Positions 9,719 through 18,419 of a DNA stretch of 64,000 nucleotides are shown here, piece by piece. This DNA is from Flavobacterium ginsenosidimutans. GTDB taxonomy: Bacteria > Bacteroidota > Bacteroidia > Flavobacteriales > Flavobacteriaceae. A model generated the notes under the pieces. That model was given only the letters and a program-made list of their open reading frames with translations. It had not been told where the DNA came from and did not search any database. The DNA lies in the NCBI RefSeq assembly GCF_003254625.1, contig NZ_QJRJ01000079.1, forward strand, positions 248,001 to 312,000, given 5' to 3'. The position numbers were made by a program, and so were the translations under genes. Every line of letters starts with the position of its first letter. Position 1 is the first letter of the stretch.

Positions 9719-10063
9719 TTATTCTTCTCTCACATATTTACAACAGCTGTGAAGGTTGTCATAATCTGCTGCTGCAGCTTTAACTTCCTTAGTATCATGA
9801 CCTGCCTTTGCAATTGCTTTATTCAAATCTGAAGGAGAACATTTCTCTTCATTTAAAATCACAGAAAGTTGGTGTGAGCTAACATCCCAAGTTGCTGTTT
9901 TTACTCCTGGAACACCATAAGCTGCTTTTTCAATTCGTTTCTTGCATTGTTCACAGTTCCCATTTACTTCAGTTGTATATTTTAAGTTTTTATTTTTTTT
10001 GGTTTGAGCCTGAACTGAAAAACCTAAAAATATCATTATTGCGATTAAAACTATTTTATTCAT
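9719..10063 (-). CDS. Secreted heavy-metal-associated (HMA) domain protein
   Basis: A 114-residue protein with a signal peptide (about 1-19, ending VQAQ) and one HMA/CopZ-like ferredoxin fold. The metal site is GNCEQC (CxxC at about 37-40). The C-terminal tail adds an adjacent Cys pair, LHSCCKY. It is probably a periplasmic copper or other soft-metal binder. It lies 28 bp after the TonB receptor gene on the same strand, so the two are likely co-transcribed, and a second Cys-rich gene lies upstream. The metal is inferred, not shown. Confidence 0.85.
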   Translation of the reverse strand: MNKIVLIAIMIFLGFSVQAQTKKNKNLKYTTEVNGNCEQCKKRIEKAAYGVPGVKTATWDVSSHQLSVILNEEKCSPSDLNKAIAKAGHDTKEVKAAAADYDNLHSCCKYVREE

Positions 10064-10091
10064 TGTATTTAATTTATTGTTATTGAAATTC

Positions 10092-12098
10092 TTATTTAAT
10101 TTTAAATCTTAAACCTGCATAATACATTTGCCCAAAAATTGGAGCGTATGCAATTGATGCATCAAAATTAGGTCCAAAAGGATCATTTGCTCCTAAAATT
10201 GCTTTTTGCTGTTTGTAGTTTCCAATGTTTTCTCCGCCTACGTATACTTCCAAAACTGAAGAAAAAACACGAGTTACTTGTGCATTCATTACAGCATAAG
10301 CTGGTGAAAAATCAGGAAACTGATCATCTGTAGGGTTTGTAGCTGTATATGGCAATTGTTGTTTCCCTGACCAATTATAGGTAAAATCAAACTTCCATTG
10401 CTTATCATCATTCATTGTTGTCTCATACTCTAAATTTCCCAAGAAACGATGTTTTGCCTGAAGCGGACGCTGGAATGTTCCTCTTAAATAATCAGTTTGA
10501 ATATCATAATATTTGTAAGCTGTTCTCAAATTTAAGTTATGAACCAATTCATAATTAAATTCAACTTGAAGGCTGTTCGCAAATGAACTTCCTTTTAAAT
10601 CATAAAATAAAACCTGTTGCGGACTCTGCATCACATCTACTACTGCCTGATTTTGAAAATCGGTGCGGTATAAATCGAAACCAGCATCGCCGTTTCTGTT
10701 GAATAGACGGAATTTCTGCGAAAAACTTACACCATAATTCCAAGCAATTTCTGGGTTTAATCCGTAGACTTTTCCATTAGAATCTAAAATTGAAAACGTT
10801 CTTGAACTAGCAAAAAGCTGCTGATTCTCTGCAAAAATATTAGCAGAACGTTTTCCTCTTCCAGCAGAAAAACGAATTACCCCATTTTTCCAAGGATTAT
10901 ATCGCATGTGTAATCTTGGCGTAACAAAGAATCCTAATCGGTTATGATTATCTATCCTTCCTCCTAAAATTAAACTGAAATTATCTGTATTGTCATAGGT
11001 ATATTCAAAGAAAGCTCCAACTGAATTATCGATTCTGCTTACATCTGTTAGATTCACAAATTCCTGATATTGATCGTGAGTAAAATTCAAACCAGTTGTA
11101 AACTTGTTCATAGTATTATTAATGATCGAATTGAAAATCAAATTAGAATAAAAACTATTCTGCTTGATATCGTATTGATTCAAACCATAATAAGAATCTT
11201 GTTTGTGGCTATTAAAAGCATTTTGAAATCCGATACTTTGATATGGCATATCCTTGAACACATATCCAATTTTTGTTGAAACATCAAAGCGTTCTGTATT
11301 GATTTCTGAACCCCAATAGTTTGTCGTACCGCGATCACGATCTTTGTCGAAATCAACTTCTCCAGTTTGTTTCTTATCATTCATATATCTGAAATTGATA
11401 AAACTAACCAAACCGCTTTCTGGATTATAATATTGGTAACGATTTAAAACATTGATTTGTTTTCCTAACGGATTATCTAAAAATCCGTCATTGTTCATGT
11501 CGTTCTTTGCTACACGCGCATTTCCGTGAACAAATAAACTTGTAGCCCATTTATCTGATAATTTTTTATTGAAATGGGTATTTAATTCAAAACGAGAATC
11601 AGTTGAACCGTAAGCATTCAGAAAGAACGGAATATCGCTTAAAGGCTTTAAAAGTTCTGTATTAATTTGGCCCGAAATACTTTCGTAACCATTTATAACA
11701 CTCCCCGCTCCTTTTGTAATTTGAACACTTTCAATCCAAGTTCCAGGAGTAAATGACAATCCATAAGCTTGTGAAGCTCCTCGTACAGAAGGAATATTCT
11801 CTTCTGTAATCATTAAATACGGACTAGTCAGTCCAAGCATTTTGATCTGTTTTGTTCCTGTTAAGGCATCAGAAAAATTGACATCGATTGATGGGTTTGT
11901 TTCAAAACTTTCGGCTAAATTACAACAAGCCGCTTTAAGCAATTCTTTGCTGGTAATAACAGAAGTATTGGCCGTTAACGTATAGGATTTTTTAATTCCT
12001 TTTTGCTTTTTAGTGATTTTTACTTCCTCTAAATCTTCTTGCGAAAACATAGAAACAGAAAGCAAAAACGCAGCAAAAAGCATTATATTTTTTTGCAT
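10092..12098 (-). CDS. TonB-dependent receptor, putative metal uptake
   Basis: An outer-membrane TonB-dependent receptor of 668 residues: signal peptide (about 1-19), plug domain (about 40-150) and a beta-barrel ending in an aromatic/charged strand (YAGLRFKIK). There is no N-terminal carboxypeptidase-like or STN domain. The plug starts with an unusual adjacent Cys pair (ELLKAACCNLAESF, near residue 57). The plug sequence is of the siderophore/metal type rather than SusC. Its place between an HMA protein and a HYC_CC_PP protein suggests copper or a metal-chelate substrate; this is inference from context. Confidence 0.88.
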   Translation of the reverse strand: MQKNIMLFAAFLLSVSMFSQEDLEEVKITKKQKGIKKSYTLTANTSVITSKELLKAACCNLAESFETNPSIDVNFSDALTGTKQIKMLGLTSPYLMITEENIPSVRGASQAYGLSFTPGTWIESVQITKGAGSVINGYESISGQINTELLKPLSDIPFFLNAYGSTDSRFELNTHFNKKLSDKWATSLFVHGNARVAKNDMNNDGFLDNPLGKQINVLNRYQYYNPESGLVSFINFRYMNDKKQTGEVDFDKDRDRGTTNYWGSEINTERFDVSTKIGYVFKDMPYQSIGFQNAFNSHKQDSYYGLNQYDIKQNSFYSNLIFNSIINNTMNKFTTGLNFTHDQYQEFVNLTDVSRIDNSVGAFFEYTYDNTDNFSLILGGRIDNHNRLGFFVTPRLHMRYNPWKNGVIRFSAGRGKRSANIFAENQQLFASSRTFSILDSNGKVYGLNPEIAWNYGVSFSQKFRLFNRNGDAGFDLYRTDFQNQAVVDVMQSPQQVLFYDLKGSSFANSLQVEFNYELVHNLNLRTAYKYYDIQTDYLRGTFQRPLQAKHRFLGNLEYETTMNDDKQWKFDFTYNWSGKQQLPYTATNPTDDQFPDFSPAYAVMNAQVTRVFSSVLEVYVGGENIGNYKQQKAILGANDPFGPNFDASIAYAPIFGQMYYAGLRFKIK

Positions 12099-12175
12099 AA
12101 AAAATGATTTTAATGTTGAATAGAATTACATTTTTGATGTTTGTTCAAAGCGAAAACAATCAAAATGTAAATACA

Positions 12176-12193
12176 AAGTCTTAATCAAGACTT
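12176..12193. promoter_or_regulatory. Inverted repeat upstream of the TonB receptor gene
   Basis: A perfect 7-bp inverted repeat AAGTCTT-aatc-AAGACTT, about 80 nt before the receptor start on the minus strand. No T-run follows in either direction, so a regulator operator is as likely as a terminator. Low certainty. Confidence 0.3.
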
Positions 12194-12215
12194 GCATTGC
12201 ATCTTAACATTAAAA

Positions 12216-12614
12216 TCAGGAATAGAAGATATACTGATGATATAACTTAAATAAGGGGGGCGCATTCGCATCAGCATAATACGAAAGAACTTCTTTCTTT
12301 TTAAAATTTGGAAGTTCTAAAAAGACAAGAGGTTTGTAATCCTGTATAACTGCTGGGAAAGCAAATTGGAAAAAGAAGAATTTGATCGTTGCATCGTCTG
12401 ATTTCTTTTCGAAATGAACAACTTTATCTTTGCAGCAAGAGTTCTTTTTCTCTTTAGAACCACAGCATTTTTTTTCAACGACAGGTTCTGCAGTAGTTTT
12501 TAAAGAAACCGAAGCAATTTTTCCGCCACAATAATGTACGTCAAAAGCAAACCCAATATTGGAAACCAATAGTAGGAGCGCTAAAAAGAGACCTGTACAC
12601 TTTTTCAAATTCAT
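12216..12614 (-). CDS. HYC_CC_PP family protein
   Basis: A 132-residue exported protein: signal peptide (about 1-23), then HYCGG near residue 27, then KKCCGS and NSCCKD Cys pairs (about 49-62), then Pro-rich NAPPLF near the C terminus. These give the family its HYC_CC_PP name. The family is typical of Bacteroidota, has no proven function, and commonly lies beside TonB receptors and HMA proteins. Clustered His/Cys suggest metal binding. The reading direction and context suggest it is the first gene of a three-gene set with the receptor and HMA genes. Confidence 0.85.
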   Translation of the reverse strand: MNLKKCTGLFLALLLLVSNIGFAFDVHYCGGKIASVSLKTTAEPVVEKKCCGSKEKKNSCCKDKVVHFEKKSDDATIKFFFFQFAFPAVIQDYKPLVFLELPNFKKKEVLSYYADANAPPLFKLYHQYIFYS

Positions 12615-12660
12615 ATTGCAAAGCTATTCAAAAACCAGCGATAAAAAACTAAAACAAATG

Positions 12661-13107
12661 TTATTTTTTAGAATTTTGAAGCTGATAGTAAAATCCTGGA
12701 ATAAATAATAGCACCAAAACAGGCTGAATTATAAATCTTCTAACGTAGAAAAGAAGCCAGCTTCCGTCTGGAAAAAATTCGAGAATTATAAAAAATGCTC
12801 CCAAAAGTATTACCAGAAAAAAGATATACATAAACAAGCTGACTTTCAAAATATCTCGATCTCGAAATAATGCATAAATCAACAAAAGAGATAAAGCTGA
12901 ATTTAAAAAGTAACGAGAAAATAATCCGAAGAAAAGCTTGAGATTTTCAACTGGAGGATAAGGAATAGAAAGAAAATCGGCGCTAAAATAAGTCACAAAA
13001 GGATCATAAAACAACTTCCTTTCAAACATCCTGATTACAGCAAAACATATTACAACAATTACAGCTGTAAGGATTTTAAACTTATTATGTTTTAATTTAT
13101 TTAGCAT
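12661..13107 (-). CDS. Exosortase F system-associated membrane protein
   Basis: About 148 residues with four hydrophobic segments. It follows xrtF with an 11-bp overlap when the ATG at 13107 is used; a longer reading from 13152 would overlap xrtF by 56 bp and adds a poor N terminus. The position and hydropathy match the small membrane protein that accompanies XrtF in Flavobacteriia. Its role in exosortase sorting is not known. Confidence 0.8.
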   Translation of the reverse strand: MLNKLKHNKFKILTAVIVVICFAVIRMFERKLFYDPFVTYFSADFLSIPYPPVENLKLFFGLFSRYFLNSALSLLLIYALFRDRDILKVSLFMYIFFLVILLGAFFIILEFFPDGSWLLFYVRRFIIQPVLVLLFIPGFYYQLQNSKK

Positions 13108-13633
13108 ATTTTGAAAATCTATTGATCCAGAAAATCCATAAAATAAAAACATATCCGTAAATAATCAATGGAAACAAAACACCGTGAAGAAACTTATTCT
13201 TTTCTGGAAAATAATACATTAGCACAATCAAAAGTGCAATTCTAATAATATTAAGAATATAAAGAGACACAAGTCCTAAAGCTATAAACAGTAAAGTCTT
13301 TTTTATATTTCCAGAAAAAGCAGCCACAAACGACACAAAGAGAATCATTACGCTAACAGCATTGCAACCTTCAGTGATTCGGGCAATATATCTGTTATTC
13401 AAAAGAATATCCAGCCACGGATTTTGAGAGCTTTTTTGAATTATTATATCATAATTAAAAAGCTCTAACAATTGTTCTGTATTTCTTCCAGCAATTACAG
13501 TTATGCCATCAAGATCTTCGGCTTGATAACTATTCAAATAAAATTTGTAAAGCAAAGTAAGGACAATATATGTCAGGAAAAAGATGCTAACAAAAATCAA
13601 AAATGGCTTAAACTGAACTAAATATTTTTTCAA
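13097..13633 (-). CDS. xrtF: Exosortase family protein XrtF
   Basis: A multi-pass membrane cysteine protease/transpeptidase of the exosortase family. The 178 residues carry the expected triad: Cys90 in TEGCNAVSV, Arg131 in LNIIRIALL, and His150 in KFLHGVLFP. The compact form and the coupled downstream partner gene fit XrtF of Flavobacteriia. The target proteins carrying the matching C-terminal sorting signal are not in this window. It is divergent from the GAF gene across about 70 bp. Confidence 0.9.
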   Translation of the reverse strand: MKKYLVQFKPFLIFVSIFFLTYIVLTLLYKFYLNSYQAEDLDGITVIAGRNTEQLLELFNYDIIIQKSSQNPWLDILLNNRYIARITEGCNAVSVMILFVSFVAAFSGNIKKTLLFIALGLVSLYILNIIRIALLIVLMYYFPEKNKFLHGVLFPLIIYGYVFILWIFWINRFSKYAK

Positions 13634-13647
13634 GAGATTTTTTTTTC

Positions 13648-13655
13648 AAATTTAT
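13648..13655 (-). promoter_or_regulatory. Putative -7 box for xrtF
   Basis: On the minus strand TAAATTTG matches TAnnTTTG, 15 nt upstream of the xrtF start. No matching -33 box was found. Confidence 0.35.
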
Positions 13656-13679
13656 ATATTTTTTGAGTTCAGCTTTAAA

Positions 13680-13687
13680 TACTTTTG
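13680..13687 (+). promoter_or_regulatory. Putative -7 box for the GAF gene
   Basis: TACTTTTG matches TAnnTTTG, 17 nt before the ATG at 13704, which would give a very short leader. Confidence 0.4.
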
Positions 13688-13703
13688 TATAAAATTTTAT
13701 ATC

Positions 13704-14159
13704 ATGACATTTCAAGAATTACAACCAAAGATAAGTACAATTGTCGCTGACAATGAAACAAATAGAGACGAAAAATTATTAGCAATCTGCCAGCTTTTAA
13801 ACAAAAATGTAGAGTATTACAATTGGGTAGGCTTTTATTTTGCCAATCATGATGCCAAAACTTTACACTTAGGACCGTATGTTGGTGCAGAAACAGATCA
13901 TACTGTTATTCCGTTTGGAAAAGGTATTTGCGGTCAAGTAGCAGAAAGCAATGCAAATTTTGTTGTGCCAGACGTTAAGGCGCAAGACAATTATATTGCT
14001 TGCAGTTTGACTGTTAAATCAGAAATCGTAGTGCCTCTTTTTGTGAACGGAGTAAATATTGGCCAAATTGATATTGACAGCCACGTTATCGATCCATTTA
14101 CAGAAGCAGACGAAAGATTTTTAGAATTTGTAAATCAAGAAGTTGCTAAATTATTCTAA
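13704..14159 (+). CDS. GAF-domain protein, free methionine-R-sulfoxide reductase-like
   Basis: A single 151-residue GAF domain of the free methionine-(R)-sulfoxide reductase (fRMsr) type, which would repair oxidised free methionine. Conserved blocks are WVGFYF (41-46), GKGICGQVA (72-80) and NYIACSLTVKSEIVVPLF (96-113). Cys76 and Cys100 correspond to two of the catalytic/resolving cysteines of characterised fRMsr proteins. The place of the third, about ten residues before Cys76, is taken by His66. The activity is probable but not certain. Confidence 0.85.
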   Translation: MTFQELQPKISTIVADNETNRDEKLLAICQLLNKNVEYYNWVGFYFANHDAKTLHLGPYVGAETDHTVIPFGKGICGQVAESNANFVVPDVKAQDNYIACSLTVKSEIVVPLFVNGVNIGQIDIDSHVIDPFTEADERFLEFVNQEVAKLF

Positions 14160-14192
14160 AAACTTTATATTTAGAATAAAAAATAGAACTGA

Positions 14193-14888
14193 ATGAAAAG
14201 AAACATCTTCATCTTTTTGCTTCTGATAATTTCAGTTAATCTGCCTGCGCAAATTAATATGGTTTCTAAAAAAATCTTTTTAGATTCTTTAAATCGTGAA
14301 TGCACGCCAGACAATTATGCTTACACAAGAGTAATTACCAATTATTCTCAAAAAAGCGTACGTTATGTTGTGACGGACTTTTATAAAAATGGCAGAAAGA
14401 AAATGACCGGCTCAACTTTAGATCGTGATGTTCTAAAAAAAGACGGAGAGTTTATTTGCTACTATAAAAATGGAGGGAAAGAGTCTGTCATAAATTATTC
14501 TGAAGATCATAAAACCGGAAAAGAAATTACTTGGTATGAAAATCAGAGTAAAAAGTGTGAAAAGCAGAATGTTTGGGACCCGAAGACAAAAAAACTGCAA
14601 ACTCTAATTCTTAACTGCTGGGATGAAAATAAAAGTCAAACCGTAGTTGATGGAAATGGAGATTATGAAGAATCAGATAAATTTGGAACCCAAAAAGGAA
14701 CCCTTAAAGACGGTTTAAAACAAGGTGTTTGGGAAGGAAATGATATTTTGCGAAAAATTACATTTGTTGACAACTATAATAAAGGAATGCTAATTTCTGG
14801 CGTAAGCACGGATGAAAACAATGTCAAATTTTCTTATTCGTCTTTAAGTGAAAAGCAATCAGGAAAAAAAGCTCAGAAAGTAAAGTAA
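14193..14888 (+). CDS. Secreted YwqK/MORN-like repeat protein
   Basis: 231 residues with a signal peptide (about 1-20, ending LPAQ) and several degenerate MORN/YwqK-type beta-hairpin repeats of the form YKNGRKKMTGS, YYKNGGKESV and WYENQSKKCEK. YwqK-like proteins of Bacteroidota are mostly of unknown function, and the antitoxin label some carry is not supported here, since no toxin gene adjoins. It begins 33 bp after the GAF gene and may be co-transcribed with it. Confidence 0.7.
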   Translation: MKRNIFIFLLLIISVNLPAQINMVSKKIFLDSLNRECTPDNYAYTRVITNYSQKSVRYVVTDFYKNGRKKMTGSTLDRDVLKKDGEFICYYKNGGKESVINYSEDHKTGKEITWYENQSKKCEKQNVWDPKTKKLQTLILNCWDENKSQTVVDGNGDYEESDKFGTQKGTLKDGLKQGVWEGNDILRKITFVDNYNKGMLISGVSTDENNVKFSYSSLSEKQSGKKAQKVK

Positions 14889-14976
14889 AGAACAACTGGA
14901 ATCAGACAGAAAAAAGCTAATTTAAATTGTTAAAAATAAATTTCTTAGCCCTAATTTTTAGATTCTTTTATTTTTT

Positions 14977-15008
14977 TTTGATTTTTCTGATTTTTTAATC
15001 TAATTTTG
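14977..15008 (+). promoter_or_regulatory. Promoter of rpsO
   Basis: TTTG at 14977-14980, a 20-bp spacer, and TAATTTTG at 15001-15008. This is the best full match in the window to the Bacteroidota promoter (TTTG-N19/20-TAnnTTTG). Confidence 0.75.
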
Positions 15009-15065
15009 CACCCGTCTTACAAAAGTTGTATTGACATACATAAAAATCATTAAAATAATATTGGA

Positions 15066-15332
15066 ATGTATTTAAGCAAAGAAAAGAAAGAAGAGATTTT
15101 CGCACAACACGGTGGTGCAACAAACACTGGAAGCGCAGAAGGTCAAATTGCATTGTTCACTTATAGAATTTCTCACTTAACTGAACACTTGAAAAAAAAT
15201 CGTCACGATTACAACACTGAGCGTTCTCTTGTCCTATTAGTAGGTAAAAGAAGAGCTTTGTTGGACTACTTGAAAAAGAAAGATATCAACAGATATCGTG
15301 AGATTATCAAAGTATTGAATATCAGAAAATAA
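15066..15332 (+). CDS. rpsO: 30S ribosomal protein S15
   Basis: An 88-residue, full-length S15 that binds the central domain of 16S rRNA. Recognised by GSAEGQIALFTYRISHLTEH and the LVGKRRALLDYLK block. It is followed by its own terminator and then pnp, the common bacterial rpsO-pnp order. Confidence 0.98.
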   Translation: MYLSKEKKEEIFAQHGGATNTGSAEGQIALFTYRISHLTEHLKKNRHDYNTERSLVLLVGKRRALLDYLKKKDINRYREIIKVLNIRK

Positions 15333-15341
15333 TCAATATAG

Positions 15342-15369
15342 AAAAGAGGTGCGAAAGTGCCTCTTTTTG
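15342..15369 (+). terminator. Terminator after rpsO
   Basis: AAAAGAGG / CCTCTTTT stem that can extend by three pairs to a GAAA tetraloop, followed by a T-run. Confidence 0.85.
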
Positions 15370-15437
15370 TTTTTACATTATAGCTATTTATAATAAGCAT
15401 ATTACAAGAAAAAAAGTTTGGTTTTTCATTGGGTTTT

Positions 15438-15483
15438 AGATAACAACAACTACACACAACAACACTACAACACAACTAAAACC
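15438..15483 (+). promoter_or_regulatory. G-free CA-rich leader of pnp
   Basis: The region before pnp is a long run of A and C with a few T (repeats such as CAACAACTACACACAAC) and no G from about 15443 to 15484. It should be unstructured in RNA. A role as a translation-enhancing or autoregulatory leader is inference. Confidence 0.35.
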
Positions 15484-15511
15484 CATTGTATAATCAATAA
15501 GGAAAAAATTT

Positions 15512-17647
15512 ATGATTCCACAATTATTTGTAGAAAAGATCGATTTAGGTGATGGCAGAAGCATCACAATCGAGACAGGACGTTTAGCTAAACAAGCTGA
15601 CGGTTCTGTAGTAGTAAGAATGGGCGACACTATGATTCTTGCAACAGCAGTTTCAGCTCGCACATCAAACCCAGGCGTTGATTTTTTACCGTTAACGGTA
15701 GATTACCGCGAAAAATTCGCAGCAGCAGGTCGTTTCCCAGGAGGTTTCTTTAAGAGAGAAGCACGTCCAAGCGACAGCGAAGTATTGACAATGAGATTAG
15801 TTGACCGTGTATTGCGTCCGCTTTTCCCAGACGATTACCATGCTGAAACACAAGTTATGATTCAGTTAATGTCTCATGACGAAACTGTTATGCCAGACGC
15901 TTTAGCTGGTTTAGCTGCTTCTGCAGCATTAGCAGTTTCAGATATTCCATTTTACAACTTAATTTCTGAAGTACGTGTAGCACGTATCGACGGAAAATTA
16001 GTAATCAACCCAAACAGAGAAGAATTAGAAAAATCTGATATCGATATGATGATTGGAGCTTCTATGGATTCTGTAGCAATGGTTGAAGGTGAGATGAAAG
16101 AAATCTCAGAAGCTGAAATGATCGAAGCTATTAAGTTTGCTCACGAAGCTATCAAAGTTCAAATTCAAGCTCAATATCGTTTACAGGAAGCTTTTGGTAA
16201 AAAAGAAATCCGCACTTACGAAGGAGAGAGAGAAAACGAAGAAATTTACGCAAAAGTAAAAGCTGCAGCATATGATAAAATCTATGCTATTGCAAAAGTT
16301 GGTTCTGCAAAACACGAAAGAGGCGCTGCATTTGCTGAAGTTAAAGAAGAAGTAAAAGCTTTATTTACAGAAGAAGAATTAGCTGCTGATGGGGATTTAG
16401 TTTCTAAATATTTCTACAAAACAAACAAAGAAGCTGTTCGTAATGTAGTATTAGAATTAGGCGTTCGTTTAGATGGTAGAAAAACTACAGACATCAGACC
16501 AATCTGGTGTGAAACTGATTATTTACCAAGAGTTCACGGTTCTTCTTTATTCACACGTGGAGAAACTCAAGCTTTGGCAACTGTAACTTTAGGAACTTCT
16601 AGAGAAGCAAACCAAATCGACTCGCCTAGCGAGCAAGGTGAAGAGAAATTCTACTTACACTATAACTTCCCTCCTTTCTCAACTGGTGAAGCAAAACCAT
16701 TAAGAGGAACTTCAAGAAGAGAAGTTGGTCACGGTAACTTAGCTCAAAGAGCTTTAAAAAATATGATTCCTGCAGATTGTCCTTATACAATTCGTGTTGT
16801 TTCTGAAGTATTAGAATCTAACGGTTCTTCTTCTATGGCAACAGTTTGTGCTGGAACAATGGCTTTGATGGATGCTGGAGTTCAAATGGTGAAACCAGTT
16901 TCTGGAATTGCTATGGGATTAATTACTGACGGTGAGAAATTTGCTGTATTGTCTGATATCTTAGGTGACGAAGATCACTTAGGAGATATGGACTTTAAAG
17001 TAACTGGAACTGCTGACGGTATTACAGCTTGCCAAATGGACATCAAAATTGATGGTCTACGTTATGACATTATGGAGCAAGCTTTGGCTCAGGCTCGTGA
17101 TGGACGTTTACACATTTTAGGAAAGTTAACTGAAACTATCGCTGCGCCAAGAGCTGACGTAAAAGCTCACGCACCAAAAATCATTACCAGAACTATTCCT
17201 GGAAACTTTATTGGAGCATTAATTGGACCTGGTGGAAAAGTAATTCAGGAATTACAAAAAGCTACTGGAACAACTATCGTTATTAATGAAGTTGACGAAC
17301 AAGGTGTTATCGAAATCTTAGGTACAGATCCTGCTGGAATTGAAGCGGTATTAGCAAAAATTGCTTCTATTACTTTCAAACCAGTATTAGGAGAAGCTTA
17401 CGAAGTAAAAGTAATCAAAATGCTAGATTTTGGAGCTGTAGTAGAATATACTGCTGCACCAGGAAACGAAGTATTGCTTCACGTATCTGAACTGGCTTGG
17501 GAACGTACTGAAAACGTTGCTGATGTAGTTAAAATGGGAGATGTTTTCCAAGTGAAATACTTAGGAGTTGACCCTAAAACTAAAAAAGAAAAAGTGTCTA
17601 AAAAAGCACTTGTTCCAAGACCTCCACGTGAGGATAAAAAAGAGTAA
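15512..17647 (+). CDS. pnp: Polyribonucleotide nucleotidyltransferase (PNPase)
   Basis: A 3'-to-5' phosphorolytic exoribonuclease for RNA turnover. The 711 residues hold two RNase PH domains separated by the helical linker, the second with the active-site block [13 protein letters not shown] near residue 322 and [11 protein letters not shown] near 443. A KH domain follows ([15 protein letters not shown], about 565-580), then an S1 domain (about 625-695). The length and domain order are standard. It is separated from rpsO by a terminator and a long CA-rich leader. Confidence 0.98.
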   Translation: MIPQLFVEKIDLGDGRSITIETGRLAKQADGSVVVRMGDTMILATAVSARTSNPGVDFLPLTVDYREKFAAAGRFPGGFFKREARPSDSEVLTMRLVDRVLRPLFPDDYHAETQVMIQLMSHDETVMPDALAGLAASAALAVSDIPFYNLISEVRVARIDGKLVINPNREELEKSDIDMMIGASMDSVAMVEGEMKEISEAEMIEAIKFAHEAIKVQIQAQYRLQEAFGKKEIRTYEGERENEEIYAKVKAAAYDKIYAIAKVGSAKHERGAAFAEVKEEVKALFTEEELAADGDLVSKYFYKTNKEAVRNVVLELGVRLDGRKTTDIRPIWCETDYLPRVHGSSLFTRGETQALATVTLGTSREANQIDSPSEQGEEKFYLHYNFPPFSTGEAKPLRGTSRREVGHGNLAQRALKNMIPADCPYTIRVVSEVLESNGSSSMATVCAGTMALMDAGVQMVKPVSGIAMGLITDGEKFAVLSDILGDEDHLGDMDFKVTGTADGITACQMDIKIDGLRYDIMEQALAQARDGRLHILGKLTETIAAPRADVKAHAPKIITRTIPGNFIGALIGPGGKVIQELQKATGTTIVINEVDEQGVIEILGTDPAGIEAVLAKIASITFKPVLGEAYEVKVIKMLDFGAVVEYTAAPGNEVLLHVSELAWERTENVADVVKMGDVFQVKYLGVDPKTKKEKVSKKALVPRPPREDKKE

Positions 17648-17681
17648 TCAGATCTTAGTTTACTAAAGGTTTATTCATAGA

Positions 17682-17714
17682 AAACCCCAATTCTTAATCG
17701 AATTGGGGTTTTTC
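17682..17714. terminator. Bidirectional terminator between pnp and the CDP-alcohol gene
   Basis: A 12-bp perfect stem AAACCCCAATTC / GAATTGGGGTTT with a 6-nt loop and T-run, shared by two convergent genes. Confidence 0.9.
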
Positions 17715-17717
17715 AGT

Positions 17718-18317
17718 TTAGTTAAAAAGCTTATTTTTTTTGAATGGAATACCTTTTCGAATCAAATAGGCATGATAACAACTTGGCACATCAAATGTCC
17801 ATTTGGGCAGAATTAAAATAATTAATAAAACATCAATATGCCCTATAATTCCAAAAATAACTGCCAATGAAAAAGTTATTCCTGAATACCCAAAGCCAAT
17901 CATTCCGACAAATGCCAACAGTAAAGTTATACCCCAAAATTTAGAAAGAAGAGCATGCGTACAGGTTTCTTTTCCAAATTTCAGAAAACTAAAAAAATAA
18001 GTCATTGCCTCCATTATAAAAATTACAGCGATTGCAACTGCATTTTCTTTTATTATTTCAGGATTCAACAGCCAAGAACACCAAGCCACACAAAGCCAAA
18101 ACACCAAATCGGTCTGACTATCCATTCGACGAAGCTTCTCAGACGAAATACTTAATCGACGTGCAACTATTCCATCAAAAATATCAGATAATAATCCAAG
18201 AAAGATTAAAACAACTAATTCTTTTCTGAGTTCACTGCCAAAATTATAAGTCAATAGTATTAAAACTGGCCCAAGCAAAAGTCTAAAGCCAATAAGTAAA
18301 ATAGGTAGGTTTTTCAT
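17718..18317 (-). CDS. CDP-alcohol phosphatidyltransferase family protein
   Basis: A 199-residue integral membrane enzyme of the CDP-alcohol phosphotransferase class, which joins a CDP-lipid to an alcohol. The core motif is recognisable as DIFDGIVAR at about 43-51, then MDSQTD about 13 residues further on. The canonical form is D-x2-DG-x2-AR-x8-G-x3-D-x3-D; here the glycine position is Leu, while all Asp are kept. About six hydrophobic segments. The substrate is unknown and the gene stands alone, divergent from the HTH regulator. Confidence 0.85.
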   Translation of the reverse strand: MKNLPILLIGFRLLLGPVLILLTYNFGSELRKELVVLIFLGLLSDIFDGIVARRLSISSEKLRRMDSQTDLVFWLCVAWCSWLLNPEIIKENAVAIAVIFIMEAMTYFFSFLKFGKETCTHALLSKFWGITLLLAFVGMIGFGYSGITFSLAVIFGIIGHIDVLLIILILPKWTFDVPSCYHAYLIRKGIPFKKNKLFN

Positions 18318-18370
18318 AATTACGTTTTTTAAATTTCACGAACAAACTTATTGCAGTTATCGCATTTAAT

Positions 18371-18405
18371 TTTGCAGTAATCAATAAAACAAATTCATAT
18401 ATTTG
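18371..18405 (+). promoter_or_regulatory. Putative promoter of the HTH regulator
   Basis: TTTG at 18371-18374 and TATATTTG at 18398-18405 with a 23-bp spacer. Transcription would begin only a few bases before the ATG at 18420, so the message would be nearly leaderless. Confidence 0.45.
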
Positions 18406-18419
18406 TGATTATCGCAAAT
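18401..18419. promoter_or_regulatory. Near-perfect palindrome abutting the regulator start codon
   Basis: ATTTGTGAT-T-ATCGCAAAT: 9-bp arms with one mismatch. It overlaps the -7 box and ends at the base before ATG 18420. Its placement suggests an operator for autoregulation; similar half-sites (GCAGTTATCGCA, GCAGTAATC) lie upstream at about 18354-18382. Confidence 0.5.

Noticed and set aside
12176..12193. Intrinsic terminator after the HYC_CC_PP gene
   Set aside because: No T-run on either side of the 7-bp stem; kept only as a weak regulatory candidate.
14193..14888. Toxin-antitoxin pair
   Set aside because: The protein resembles YwqK-type repeat proteins, but it has a signal peptide and no toxin neighbour.
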